A stretch of 61,130 nt of DNA. Source: Solirubrobacter phytolaccae (lineage in GTDB: Bacteria > Actinomycetota > Thermoleophilia > Solirubrobacterales > Solirubrobacteraceae). How positions within the stretch are numbered: the first letter of the stretch is position 1; each line of letters starts with the position of its first letter. A program made the translations under genes and the position numbers. The stretch spans positions 1 through 61,130 of the forward strand of contig NZ_JAPDDP010000045.1 in the NCBI RefSeq assembly GCF_027587195.1, read 5' to 3'. Below are positions 24,910-32,617 of this stretch, one piece after another. The notes under the pieces were generated by a model that saw nothing but the letters and a program-made list of their open reading frames with translations, had not been told where the DNA came from and did not search any database.

Positions 24910-25358
24910 GCGGCGTCCTTCTGAATCGGTAGCGATGCCACCGCGGCGAAGTCCTCGCGCAGCCGCTCGAGCTGCGCGGCGAGGCTCGTGACGTCCTGGG
25001 CGGACCACGCGTTCAGGGCGGTCTCGGCCGTGGCGACCATCCGGCGGTGCGAGTCGCGCAGCACGCGCGTGCCCGCGGTCGTCAGGTGGATGCGGGTCGC
25101 GCGGCGGTCGTCGGGGTCGGGCTCGCGCTCGACGTAGCCGGCGAGCGCGAGCGCCGCGACCTGGCGGCTGGCCACCGACAGGTCGACGCTCAGGTGCTCG
25201 GCGACCTCGCTCACGCGCGCGGGACCGTCCCGGTGGACGACGGCCAGCGCGGCGAACCCCTGGCCGCCGAGCTCCGCGAGCGCGTCGCGGGCGATGGCGC
25301 GCTGGACGCGGCCGAGGCGGTAGAGGGCGATCACGAGGTCTTCGACGGGTTCTGGCAT
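24906..25358 (-). CDS. MarR-family transcriptional repressor
   Basis: The protein (150 aa) has a winged helix: RVSEVAEHLSVDLSVASRQVAALALAG is the recognition segment, followed by the wing with DPDDRRATRIHLT, the DxRxxR signature of MarR. It probably represses its own operon (exporter and stress protein) until a small ligand binds. The ATG at 25358 is chosen because the upstream sequence carries the predicted operator and -10. A longer frame to 25427 would run through the operator. Confidence 0.92.
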   Translation of the reverse strand: MPEPVEDLVIALYRLGRVQRAIARDALAELGGQGFAALAVVHRDGPARVSEVAEHLSVDLSVASRQVAALALAGYVEREPDPDDRRATRIHLTTAGTRVLRDSHRRMVATAETALNAWSAQDVTSLAAQLERLREDFAAVASLPIQKDAA

Positions 25359-25367
25359 CAGGCAAAT

Positions 25368-25390
25368 TAGTTGCGTTCTGCAAGCAACTA
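25368..25390. promoter_or_regulatory. Predicted MarR operator overlapping the operon promoter
   Basis: A perfect inverted repeat TAGTTGC (25368-25374) and GCAACTA (25384-25390) with a nine-base centre lies ten bases before the marR ATG. On the minus strand TATAGT (25387-25392) fits a -10 hexamer and overlaps one arm, so binding would block transcription. TTGC/GCAA half sites are typical of MarR operators. Confidence 0.65.
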
Positions 25391-25440
25391 TATCGCGGTG
25401 CCGAGCGAGGACTGTGCCCCGCGTCACCTGGAGGACGGCG

Positions 25441-26097
25441 TCAGGTGGGGATGATCCGCAGGATGTCCGCGAGGCCGGAGACGACGTGCGTCGCGCCGGC
25501 GGCGAGGAGCGGGCGCGGGTCGCCGTCGCGGTCGATGCCGATCCGGATCGGCACCCCGTGCTCGGCGCCGAGGCGCATGTCGGCCGGGCTGTCGCCGACC
25601 GTGATCGCCCGGCGGGTCCAGCGCGGGTCGGCGGCCTGGGCGGCGGCCACCTGCTCGTAGTGCGCGTGGCCCTTGCGGCACGCGTCGGTGGAGCCGAGGA
25701 CGACCTTGAACGCGTCCCAGCCCTCCTGGTCGAGGATCTGGCGGGCGCGCTCGGGCGGCGAGCCCGTGCTCAGGGCGAGCGTGCAGCCGCGGGCGGCGAG
25801 CGCGTTGAGCGTGTCGTGCGCGTCGGCGTAGGCGACGGTCGGCAGCGCGCCGTTGAGCTCGTCGAGGCGGGCGAGGAAGCGGTCGGTCGCGGCCTGCGCG
25901 GCTGCGGCGTCGAGGCCGAGGCACTCGAAGATGTCCTGGGCGGGCCGGCCGGGGAGCGTGTCGAGCGTGCGCGTCATCAGCACGGGGTCGATCCCCCGCT
26001 CGCGCGCGACACAGGCGAACGCCTCGCGCACCGCGTTCGAGTGCACGAGCGTGTCGTCGAGATCGAAGATCACGATGCGCTCCATTGCTCTTGTCAT
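25441..26097 (-). CDS. HAD-family hydrolase (phosphatase-like)
   Basis: The protein (about 218 aa) carries HAD motif I (VIFDLDDTLVHS), motif II (ALSTGSPPE), motif III lysine (CRKGHAHYEQ) and motif IV (AITVGDSPADMRLG), with a helical cap between. It belongs to the phosphoglycolate phosphatase-like subgroup. Two starts are possible: ATG 26097 (MTRAMERIV) and ATG 26085 (MERIV); neither has a strong ribosome site. It is divergent from the HTH regulator at 26148. Confidence 0.88.
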   Translation of the reverse strand: MTRAMERIVIFDLDDTLVHSNAVREAFACVARERGIDPVLMTRTLDTLPGRPAQDIFECLGLDAAAAQAATDRFLARLDELNGALPTVAYADAHDTLNALAARGCTLALSTGSPPERARQILDQEGWDAFKVVLGSTDACRKGHAHYEQVAAAQAADPRWTRRAITVGDSPADMRLGAEHGVPIRIGIDRDGDPRPLLAAGATHVVSGLADILRIIPT

Positions 26098-26106
26098 CGG
26101 CACGCC

Positions 26107-26137
26107 ATTTGACAAATTCACTTTCCTAAACGAGGAT
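26107..26137 (+). promoter_or_regulatory. Divergent promoter region with consensus -35 and an 11-bp palindrome
   Basis: TTGACA at 26109-26114 is a perfect -35 and, after 17 bp, GAGGAT at 26132-26137 is a weak -10 for the HTH gene. The -35 lies inside the palindrome ATTTG-A-CAAAT (26107-26117), which is a plausible operator for autoregulation by the adjacent regulator. Confidence 0.45.
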
Positions 26138-26147
26138 AGACCCCCGT

Positions 26148-26681
26148 ATGGGGGTCGTCGACTTTGTGTCCAAACCGCTTGCGCCGCTCCGCCGTTCCGT
26201 GCTAGAGGGGCTGCGAGAAGGGCCCGCTTCGGCCACAGAGCTGGCCTCGCGGCTCGGCGAGTCACGCCAGCGCGTGAACTACCACGTGCGCGCGCTGGAG
26301 CGCGACGGGCTCGTGGAGCTGCACGAGGAGCGGGCGCGGCGCGGCTGCACCGAGCGGATCGTGCGCGCCACCTGCCACGCGGTCGTCGTGGAGCCGACGG
26401 TGGTCGGCGAGCTGCGCGGGGAGCAGGACCGCTTCGCGGCCGACACGCTGCTCGCCGGCGGCGCGCGGCTGGTGCGCGACGTCGCCGCGGCCCGCACCGC
26501 CGCGACCGCACGCGGCCAGCGCCTGCTCACCTTCGCGATCGAGGCCGAGGTCGGCTTCTCCCGCCCGGCGGACCTGGAGCGCTTCGCCGACGCGCTGGCC
26601 GATCGTGTCGCGGAGCTGGCGGCGGAGTTCGGCCCCGGCGAGCGCACGTACCGAGTCCTGATCGGAGGTCACCCGGCGTGA
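26148..26681 (+). CDS. ArsR-like winged-helix transcriptional regulator
   Basis: The protein (177 aa) starts with a winged HTH: SVLEGLREGPASATELASRLGE, then RQRVNYHVRALERDGLVEL, as in ArsR/HTH_20 regulators that pair with SRPBCC proteins. It has no visible metal-binding Cys cluster; the single Cys residues (RGCTE, ATCHA) are not in a CxC box. It is followed after 70 bp by the SRPBCC gene, a frequent regulator/effector pair. A short AGCATC...GATGCT hairpin lies in the spacer (about 26679-26700). Confidence 0.85.
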   Translation: MGVVDFVSKPLAPLRRSVLEGLREGPASATELASRLGESRQRVNYHVRALERDGLVELHEERARRGCTERIVRATCHAVVVEPTVVGELRGEQDRFAADTLLAGGARLVRDVAAARTAATARGQRLLTFAIEAEVGFSRPADLERFADALADRVAELAAEFGPGERTYRVLIGGHPA

Positions 26682-26751
26682 GCATCTGCGAAGCGATGCT
26701 TGAAGCGACCCCCGATGGCGCCGCGTCAGCGGCTGCCCGGATGGTTCGCCC

Positions 26752-27351
26752 GTGAGCATGGACAAGCCGTTCCACATCGAGGTGACCGTCGACGCGCCGC
26801 GCGACGTCGTCTGGCGCGAGCTGACCGAGCCCGAGCGGATCAAGCACTGGTTCGGCTGGGACTACGACGGGCTCGACGGCGAGATCGACGTCATCTTCGT
26901 CGAGCACGCCGAGCTGCACCCGCCGAGCCGGATCGAGATGGGCATGGAGCAGACGATCGAGCTGATCGAGGTCGACGCGCGGCGGACGCTGATCCGCGTG
27001 ACGAAGCCCGGCGACCTCGACGGGCTCGAGTGGAAGGACGTCTACGGCGACATCGAGGAGGGCTGGATCATGTTCTTCCACCAGCTCCGGCACCGGCTGG
27101 CGGTCGCGCCGGACGCGCCGCGGCGGACGATCCTGCGCGAAGGCCCCGCGCGCCTGGCGGACCTGCCGGGCACGCCCTGGCACGCGTCCCAGTTCCAGCG
27201 CGGCTTCGACGCGGACGGCACGCTGGCCGTGCTCGGCGTCAAACCCGACGGCGAAGGGCGGCTGGTGGTCACGACCTACGGCCTCGACGACGGCGCGTTC
27301 GCCGCCGTCGAGGCACGTTGGGACGAGGTGTGGCGGTCGGTCTCAGCGTGA
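26752..27351 (+). CDS. SRPBCC (START/AHSA1-like) domain protein
   Basis: The protein (199 aa) has the hydrophobic-pocket fold of the Bet v1-like superfamily. FHIEVTVDAPRDVVWRELTEPERIKHWFGWDY at residues 7-38 is the characteristic first strand, helix and W-F motif of activator-of-Hsp90-like proteins. It probably binds a hydrophobic ligand and is controlled by the preceding ArsR-like protein. GTG at 26752 and ATG at 26758 are both possible starts. It overlaps the convergent hydrolase by nine bases. Confidence 0.85.
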   Translation: MSMDKPFHIEVTVDAPRDVVWRELTEPERIKHWFGWDYDGLDGEIDVIFVEHAELHPPSRIEMGMEQTIELIEVDARRTLIRVTKPGDLDGLEWKDVYGDIEEGWIMFFHQLRHRLAVAPDAPRRTILREGPARLADLPGTPWHASQFQRGFDADGTLAVLGVKPDGEGRLVVTTYGLDDGAFAAVEARWDEVWRSVSA

Positions 27352-28452
27352 GCAGAGCGCGCCGTCGACCACGGCCTGGATCCGGCCGACCTGCTCCTCG
27401 GTGCGCGGCAGGTTGGTGACGGCGACGGCCGCGGCGCGGCCGTCGTCGGTCGCGGCGTTCGTCGTGGCGTAGCCGGTGATCGTCCCGCCGTGGCCCCACG
27501 ACAGGCCGCCGCAGGCCAGCGGGTTGCTGATGAGGCCGAGGCCGTACCGCGCGTCCTTGCCCACCTCGGGCGCCGGGACGGTCTTGCGCATCTCGCGCAG
27601 CAGCTCGGGCTTCAGCAGGCGGCCCTGCAGCAGCGCCACGAAGAAGCGGTTGATCTCGCTCGGGGTCGAGACCATCTGGCCCGCCGCCCAGCCGAAGGAC
27701 GGGTCCTGCTCGCTCACGTCGGTGAGGGGGAGCGCCGGGTCGTCGTGGTGGTAGCCGTGCGGGTGCGGGCCGCGCAGCCGCTCCTCCCCCACGCCCGGGA
27801 AGTACGTGCGGCGCAGGTTCAGCGGCTTGATGATCCGGCGCTCGATGTGCTCGGCGATCGGACGGTGCGTGACCCGCTCGACGATGAGCCCGGCGACCAG
27901 GTAGTTCGTGTTGCTGTAGGCGAACGTCGTGCCGGGCGCGGAGGTGGCCTTCTGCTCGAGCGCGAGGTCCAGCAGCGTGCGCGGCTCGGCGTACCAGTGC
28001 TGGTACGGCAGCAGGCCGTCCGCGAGGAAGTTCGTGTAGTTCGGCAGCCCGCTCGTGTGCTGCAGCAGCTGGCGGATGGTGATGTTGTTGCCGTCGATGC
28101 CGTCGCCGCGAACCAGCTTGGGCAGGTAGCGCTCGACGGGCGCGTCGAGCTCGAGCTTGCCTTCGGCGACGAGCTGCAGGACGACGACCGCGGTGAACGT
28201 CTTCGTGTTGCTGCCGATCCGCACCTCGCCGTCGACGGGGACGGGCTCGCGCGTCTTGAGGTCGCCGACGCCGGCCGTGGCGTTGCGGACGTGCCCGCTC
28301 TTCTCGCGGACTGAGGCGAGCGCGGCGGGGTACCCGTCCTGCTTGATGAGCGCGCGCAGCTGGGAGGACGTGTCGGCCGCCTGTGACGGGGCGGCGGTGA
28401 TGGCGAGCGCACCGCCGGTGATGGCGATGGCCATGGCGTGTCGAATGCTCAT
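27343..28452 (-). CDS. Secreted serine hydrolase (class C beta-lactamase/DD-peptidase family)
   Basis: The protein (369 aa) has a signal peptide (residues 1-26, ending SQAAD). It has the three catalytic elements: SNTK (Ser81-Lys84), YSN (Tyr179-Asn181) and HGG in the WGHGGTITG stretch. These are typical of AmpC-like enzymes, Streptomyces R61 DD-carboxypeptidase and related esterases. The substrate could be peptidoglycan peptides or small esters; resistance activity should not be assumed. Divergent from the two-component system at 28563. Confidence 0.9.
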   Translation of the reverse strand: MSIRHAMAIAITGGALAITAAPSQAADTSSQLRALIKQDGYPAALASVREKSGHVRNATAGVGDLKTREPVPVDGEVRIGSNTKTFTAVVVLQLVAEGKLELDAPVERYLPKLVRGDGIDGNNITIRQLLQHTSGLPNYTNFLADGLLPYQHWYAEPRTLLDLALEQKATSAPGTTFAYSNTNYLVAGLIVERVTHRPIAEHIERRIIKPLNLRRTYFPGVGEERLRGPHPHGYHHDDPALPLTDVSEQDPSFGWAAGQMVSTPSEINRFFVALLQGRLLKPELLREMRKTVPAPEVGKDARYGLGLISNPLACGGLSWGHGGTITGYATTNAATDDGRAAAVAVTNLPRTEEQVGRIQAVVDGALCSR

Positions 28453-28562
28453 GCCGTGCAGCGTCGTGTCGCGGCGGCGGTTCGACGAGAGCGCAGGGAC
28501 CTTGATCGAGACAGGTGCTGGCACCCTTCTGGGAGCGTGGCGTGCGTCCTAGGTTCGTCTCT

Positions 28563-29606
28563 GTGAACGCGGTCGTCCGCCTCCTACGCGCCGGTTGGGA
28601 AGGGCTCTTCGGGCTCCTGCTGCTCGTCGCCGCGCCGTTCGCGATGCCGCGCGTGCGGAAGCGCGTGCGGCGGCTCGCCGGAACCGCGCCCACCTCGCTC
28701 TGGCGGGAGCTCACGTGGCTGGCGACGCCGCTCGGGCTGCTGCTCGCCGTGTTCTGGCTCGACCTCGCGCTGGCCGGGCTGATGGGGGTCGGGATGCCGC
28801 TGCTGTTCGCGCTCGAAGGCGACGGGGAGCTCTGGTACCAGTGGGTCGTCGTCGACGATCTCGCGGGCGCGTTCTTCGCGGTGCCGGTCGGGGCGTTGAT
28901 GCTGTGGGTGGCCTGGCGGCTCGCGCCGCGGTTCGTGCGGGCGGAGGCGTGGCGGACGCGGCGGCTGCTCGCGCCGTCGCTCGCCGAGCGCGTGGAGTGG
29001 CTGACCGAGACGCGGTCGGCGGCGTTGGACGCGTCCGCCCTGGAGCTGCGGCGGATCGAACGTGACCTCCATGACGGCGCGCAGGCGCAGCTCGTTGCGC
29101 TCTCGCTGCAGCTCGGGATGGCCGAGGACATGCTCGACCGTGACCCGACGGCCGCGCGCGGCCTGCTGCTGGAGGCGCGCGCGGGGGCGGAAGCGGCGAT
29201 GGCGGAGCTGCGCGCGCTCGTGCACGGGATCCATCCGCCCGTGCTCTCCGAGCGTGGGCTCGGCGGCGCGCTCGAGGCCTTGGCGGTGCGCAGCGGTGTC
29301 GAGTGTGAGGTCGCGCTGCGTCGCCGACTGCCGGCGCCGCTGGAGTCCGCGCTCTACTTCACGGCGGTCGAGCTCGTCTCCAACGCGCTGCGCCACAGCG
29401 GCGCGTCGCACATCGCGGTGACTGTGGACGACGGCGTCGTGCTGCGCGTGACCGACGACGGGCGCGGCGGCGCGCGTGTGGAGGACGGCAGCGGGCTGCG
29501 CGGGCTCCAGCGCCGGCTCGCCCCGTTCGACGGCGTGCTCGATGTCTCGAGCCCGGTCGGAGGTCCCACCGTCGTGACCGTGGAGCTGGCGTGCGCGTCG
29601 TCGTAG
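28563..29606 (+). CDS. NarL-type sensor histidine kinase
   Basis: The protein (347 aa) has three predicted membrane helices (about 15-30, 55-83, 98-120), a short cytoplasmic linker and a HisKA_3 dimerisation region with the phosphoacceptor His170 in RIERDLHDGAQAQL. The HATPase_c domain follows (TAVELVSNALRHSGAS, TDDGRGGARV, GSGLRGLQRRL). GTG 28563 is preferred; an in-frame GTG at 28515 would add 16 residues. The response regulator gene starts inside its last 16 bases, so the two form a cognate pair. No sensory domain beyond the membrane part is present. Confidence 0.9.
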   Translation: MNAVVRLLRAGWEGLFGLLLLVAAPFAMPRVRKRVRRLAGTAPTSLWRELTWLATPLGLLLAVFWLDLALAGLMGVGMPLLFALEGDGELWYQWVVVDDLAGAFFAVPVGALMLWVAWRLAPRFVRAEAWRTRRLLAPSLAERVEWLTETRSAALDASALELRRIERDLHDGAQAQLVALSLQLGMAEDMLDRDPTAARGLLLEARAGAEAAMAELRALVHGIHPPVLSERGLGGALEALAVRSGVECEVALRRRLPAPLESALYFTAVELVSNALRHSGASHIAVTVDDGVVLRVTDDGRGGARVEDGSGLRGLQRRLAPFDGVLDVSSPVGGPTVVTVELACASS

Positions 29607-30244
29607 CCGAAGACCTCAGCCTGCTGCGCGACGGGCTGACCCGCATGTTCGACGCCTACGGCTTCGAGGTCGTCGCGGCGCTCGAGGACGGCGCGGGCCT
29701 GGTCGAGCGGCTTGTCGAGCTACGGCCGGACGTCGCGGTGCTGGACGTGCGCCTGCCGCCGACCTTCACTGACGAAGGGCTGCGCGCGGCGATCGAGGCG
29801 CGCCGCGCGGTGCCGGGACTTCCGGTCCTGATCCTCTCCCAGTACGTCGAGCCCCTGTACGCCACCGAGCTCCTGTCGGACCGCTCGGGCGGCGTCGGCT
29901 ACCTGCTCAAGTCACGGGTCGGCGACGTGCGCGAGTTCGTCGAGTCGGTGCGGCGCGTGGCCGGCGGCGGGACCGCGTTCGACCCGGAGGTCGTCGCGCA
30001 GCTGCTGCACCCGCGGCGAACCGGGTTCGACCAGCTCACGCCGCGCGAGCGCGAGGTGCTGGCCGTGATGGCCGAGGGCCGCTCGAACGCGGCGATCGCC
30101 GACCGACTCGTCATCACCGAGAAGTCAGTCAGCAACCACATCAACTCGATCTTCGCGAAGCTCGACCTACCGCCCTCGGACGAGGATCACCGCCGGGTGC
30201 TGGCGGTGCTCACGCACCTCGCTTCTTCGCCGCCCGGACCGTGA
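29591..30244 (+). CDS. NarL/FixJ-family response regulator
   Basis: The protein (217 aa) has a receiver domain with acidic pocket VAED, phosphoacceptor Asp52 in VAVLDVRLP and the conserved Lys in GYLLKSRVGD. A LuxR-type HTH follows (LTPREREVLAVMAEGRSNAA, then VSNHINSIFAKL). The start is GTG 29591, overlapping the kinase. It presumably controls genes responding to an envelope signal. The last 35 nt overlap the convergent secreted-protein gene. Confidence 0.93.
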   Translation: MRVVVAEDLSLLRDGLTRMFDAYGFEVVAALEDGAGLVERLVELRPDVAVLDVRLPPTFTDEGLRAAIEARRAVPGLPVLILSQYVEPLYATELLSDRSGGVGYLLKSRVGDVREFVESVRRVAGGGTAFDPEVVAQLLHPRRTGFDQLTPREREVLAVMAEGRSNAAIADRLVITEKSVSNHINSIFAKLDLPPSDEDHRRVLAVLTHLASSPPGP

Positions 30245-32279
30245 AGGTCGCGGTCGCCTTGGCGGTGTTGCCGGCGGTGTCCGTCGCGGTGATGGCGATC
30301 GTGTAACTGCCGGCCTTGAGCGTCTTGGGCAGCTTGATCGTGCCCGCGCCGACCTTGAACGCGCCCTTGCGCGTGGTCTTCGTCACCAGCAGCGTGCAGG
30401 GCTTGGCGCCCTTGGGCTTCGTCTTCGGCGCCTTGCCGCACTTGCCCTTGGCGGTGCGCTTGATGCCCTTCGTCTTGAGCTGCACGACGGCGGTGACGTT
30501 CGCCGCCTCGCTAAGGCCGAACGTGAGCGTCGCCGCCTTCTTCGCGGTGGGCTTCGTCGGCGTGACGCGCGGCTTGGTGGTGAAGCGCGGCGCGGTCGTG
30601 TCGGCCGGGAGCGGCGGCTGGATCGGGCCCGTGCGCTGCGGCGGGAGGGTGATCGCGACCGGGCCGCTCTTCGTGCTCGCGTTGCCGGCCTCGTCGGTGG
30701 CCGTCACGGTCGCGGTGAACTGGCCCGCGTTCGCGTACGTATGCTCGCCGCCGGCGCCGCTCGCGCCGTCGCCGTACGTCCAGGCGAGCTTGACCGGACC
30801 CCACACGTCGAACGCCGTCGTGGCGAAGCTGAGCGGCGTGCCCGGCTGCCCCACCGCGGGGACCGCGAGGTCGGTCAGCACCGGCGCGGCGCCGTCGAAC
30901 GGGACGTGCGTGAGCGTCGCCGCGTCAGCCGAGGTCGACACGCCCGACAGGACGCCGTTGCCCTTGCCGTCGGTGGCGACTTCCATGCCCTCGTTGACCA
31001 GCGCGAGGTTGGTGTAGTTCGCGAGGAGCAGCCGCGGCGCGGCGGAGAGCGTGCCGTCGGCGGCCACGGACCGGGTGTACGCCGCCAGCGCCGCGGCGTC
31101 GGCGTACACGATCTCGGAAGTGCCGTCCGGCAGGCCGATCACGCTGGCCGGCAGCTCCGGCTCAGCGCCCGTGCCGACCCGCTGCGGCGTCCTCCAGCTG
31201 CCGTCCGGGCGGCGCACGGACACGAAGTTCGCCCCCAGCGCCTGATCGAAGTACGTCAGCACCGGCGTCGTCCCGGCGAGCGTCAGCTTCGTGGTCGCGA
31301 GCCTGATCGGCGAGGACGGGTGCGGGAAGGTCTGCGGCGCAGACCATGTCGTCGCGCCCGGTGCCCGGGAGACGAGCGTGATCTGCTGCGCCGCGTCGAG
31401 GGACGACCCGGCCGGGTTCGGGACCTGCTCGTCATACACGGCCGTGAGCGTCCCGTCGGCGAGCCGCAGGACGCTGACGCCGGCGATCTTCACCGGCAGG
31501 CAGGACGGGTCCGATCCGGGCGCGTAGGTGATCGGTGCCCGCTCGGCGAGCAGCTGCGGCGTGCCGACTCCCGCCGCCGTGCCGTTGATCGCGAACAGCC
31601 GCTGCGTCCCACACTCGGCGCCCGCCGCTTTGGCCTGGGTCGTGTACAGGACCGTGAAGCTGCCGTCCGGCGCGACCGCGATCGCGGTCTCCGACTCGCT
31701 CGTGTCGAACCCCGTCATCGGGAAGAACTGCGTCGCCCGCGAGCCGTCCGCACGCTGCACCTCGACCGTTCCGAGCGTGTCGTTGCTCGGGTACGGGCGC
31801 GCGACGTACAGCGTCGACGCGGCGTCGTACCCGATCATCTTGCTCGTCGCCCAGTACAGGTTGTCCGGCGTGAAGTTCGGCGGCGAGAACGTGCCGTCGG
31901 CGCGCAGGAACGACACCAGGATCCCGCCGGCGCCTGCCTTCAGGTACGGGATCGCGAACTGCCCGTCCGGCGACGCGTTCACCCGTCCGAGGAACAGCGC
32001 CGCGCCCGGGGCGACCGTGTCCAGCACCTGCGCGGGCCCGAACGCCCGCCCAGGCCGACGGACGCTCGCCACGAGCTGGATCGACCCGCCGTCGCCGATC
32101 CGCGTGGCCGCGGTCACGATCGTCCCGTCCGCGGCCATCGCGGTCTTCGTCTCCGAGTACCTCGCGCTTCCCTCAAAGGTCTGCGGCGTGAGCCACGACG
32201 GCGCAGCCATCGCGGCTCCGGGAGCCAGGAGCACAGCGGCGAGAACGGTGGCGACGAGCGTCAGCCAGCGCTTGGACAT
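30210..32279 (-). CDS. Large secreted protein: propeller-like repeats, PKD domain and Lys-rich C-terminal beta domain
   Basis: The protein (689 aa) starts with a signal peptide (MSKRWLTLV to AAMAAPS). Residues 30-480 contain repeated beta-strand units of the type VRRPGRAFGPAQVLD and RRPDGSWRTPQRVG, spaced like blades of a beta-propeller. A PKD domain follows (KLAWTYGDGASGAGGEHTYANAG near 505), then a C-terminal domain with TFGLSEAANVTAVV and the TDTAGNTAKATATFTV end typical of bacterial Ig-like modules. Cell-surface or matrix adhesion is possible; no catalytic motif is seen. Its gene overlaps the response regulator tail to tail by 35 nt. It resembles the protein at 38488 in the repeat units. 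Confidence 0.8.
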   Translation of the reverse strand: MSKRWLTLVATVLAAVLLAPGAAMAAPSWLTPQTFEGSARYSETKTAMAADGTIVTAATRIGDGGSIQLVASVRRPGRAFGPAQVLDTVAPGAALFLGRVNASPDGQFAIPYLKAGAGGILVSFLRADGTFSPPNFTPDNLYWATSKMIGYDAASTLYVARPYPSNDTLGTVEVQRADGSRATQFFPMTGFDTSESETAIAVAPDGSFTVLYTTQAKAAGAECGTQRLFAINGTAAGVGTPQLLAERAPITYAPGSDPSCLPVKIAGVSVLRLADGTLTAVYDEQVPNPAGSSLDAAQQITLVSRAPGATTWSAPQTFPHPSSPIRLATTKLTLAGTTPVLTYFDQALGANFVSVRRPDGSWRTPQRVGTGAEPELPASVIGLPDGTSEIVYADAAALAAYTRSVAADGTLSAAPRLLLANYTNLALVNEGMEVATDGKGNGVLSGVSTSADAATLTHVPFDGAAPVLTDLAVPAVGQPGTPLSFATTAFDVWGPVKLAWTYGDGASGAGGEHTYANAGQFTATVTATDEAGNASTKSGPVAITLPPQRTGPIQPPLPADTTAPRFTTKPRVTPTKPTAKKAATLTFGLSEAANVTAVVQLKTKGIKRTAKGKCGKAPKTKPKGAKPCTLLVTKTTRKGAFKVGAGTIKLPKTLKAGSYTIAITATDTAGNTAKATATFTVRAAKKRGA

Positions 32280-32431
32280 GGGGCCATCCTTCGGTTTGAG
32301 CGGCGCGGAGCCAGGGAGCAGGGGATTCGCGACGCCGCCGACCCTATCCGGTCGCCCCGGTCCGTTCCGGTCCCGGACCTGGCCTTTCAGACAGCGACTT
32401 TTCCGGCCCATCGGCGATCTCGGGGTGCCGC

Positions 32432-32437
32432 TAGACT
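32432..32437 (+). promoter_or_regulatory. Possible -10 element of the tRNA promoter
   Basis: TAGACT (TANNNT form) lies 15 bases before the first tRNA. No matching -35 was recognised. Confidence 0.3.
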
Positions 32438-32452
32438 TCCTCGTCCTCCTGA

Positions 32453-32526
32453 GGGCGATTAGCTCAGTTGGTTAGAGCGCACGCTTCACACGCGTGAGGT
32501 CACTGGTTCGAGTCCAGTATCGCCCA
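32453..32526 (+). tRNA. tRNA-Val (anticodon CAC)
   Basis: The 74-nt gene folds completely. The acceptor stem is GGGCGAT with ATCGCCC and the discriminator A; the D arm is GCTC/GAGC. The anticodon stem CACGC/GCGTG carries loop TTCACAC, giving anticodon CAC, and the T stem is ACTGG/CCAGT with loop TTCGAGT. CCA is not encoded. Confidence 0.95.
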
Positions 32527-32545
32527 CTGCTTCCTCCTTCTCTGC

Positions 32546-32617
32546 GGGCGCGTAGCTCAGTGGGAGAGCGCTCGCTTCACACGCGAGAGGTCGCAGGTTC
32601 GAAACCCGCCGCGCCCA
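32546..32617 (+). tRNA. Second tRNA-Val (anticodon CAC) with a T-stem mismatch
   Basis: The 72-nt gene has acceptor stem GGGCGCG/CGCGCCC, discriminator A, D arm GCTC/GAGC, anticodon stem CTCGC/GCGAG and loop TTCACAC (anticodon CAC). The T stem is GCAGG/CCCGC, which contains one A-C mismatch. CCA is not encoded. It lies 19 nt after the first tRNA and its 3' end directly abuts the stop codon of the convergent cyclase gene. It has the same anticodon as its neighbour but a different body. Confidence 0.92.

Noticed and set aside
27343-28452. Calling the serine hydrolase an antibiotic-resistance beta-lactamase
   Set aside because: SxxK, YSN and HGG are shared with DD-peptidases and esterases; resistance cannot be inferred from these motifs.
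30741-32462. Open frame of 573 codons on the plus strand
   Set aside because: It is antisense to the secreted PKD protein and ends inside the tRNA region; Arg-rich shadow.
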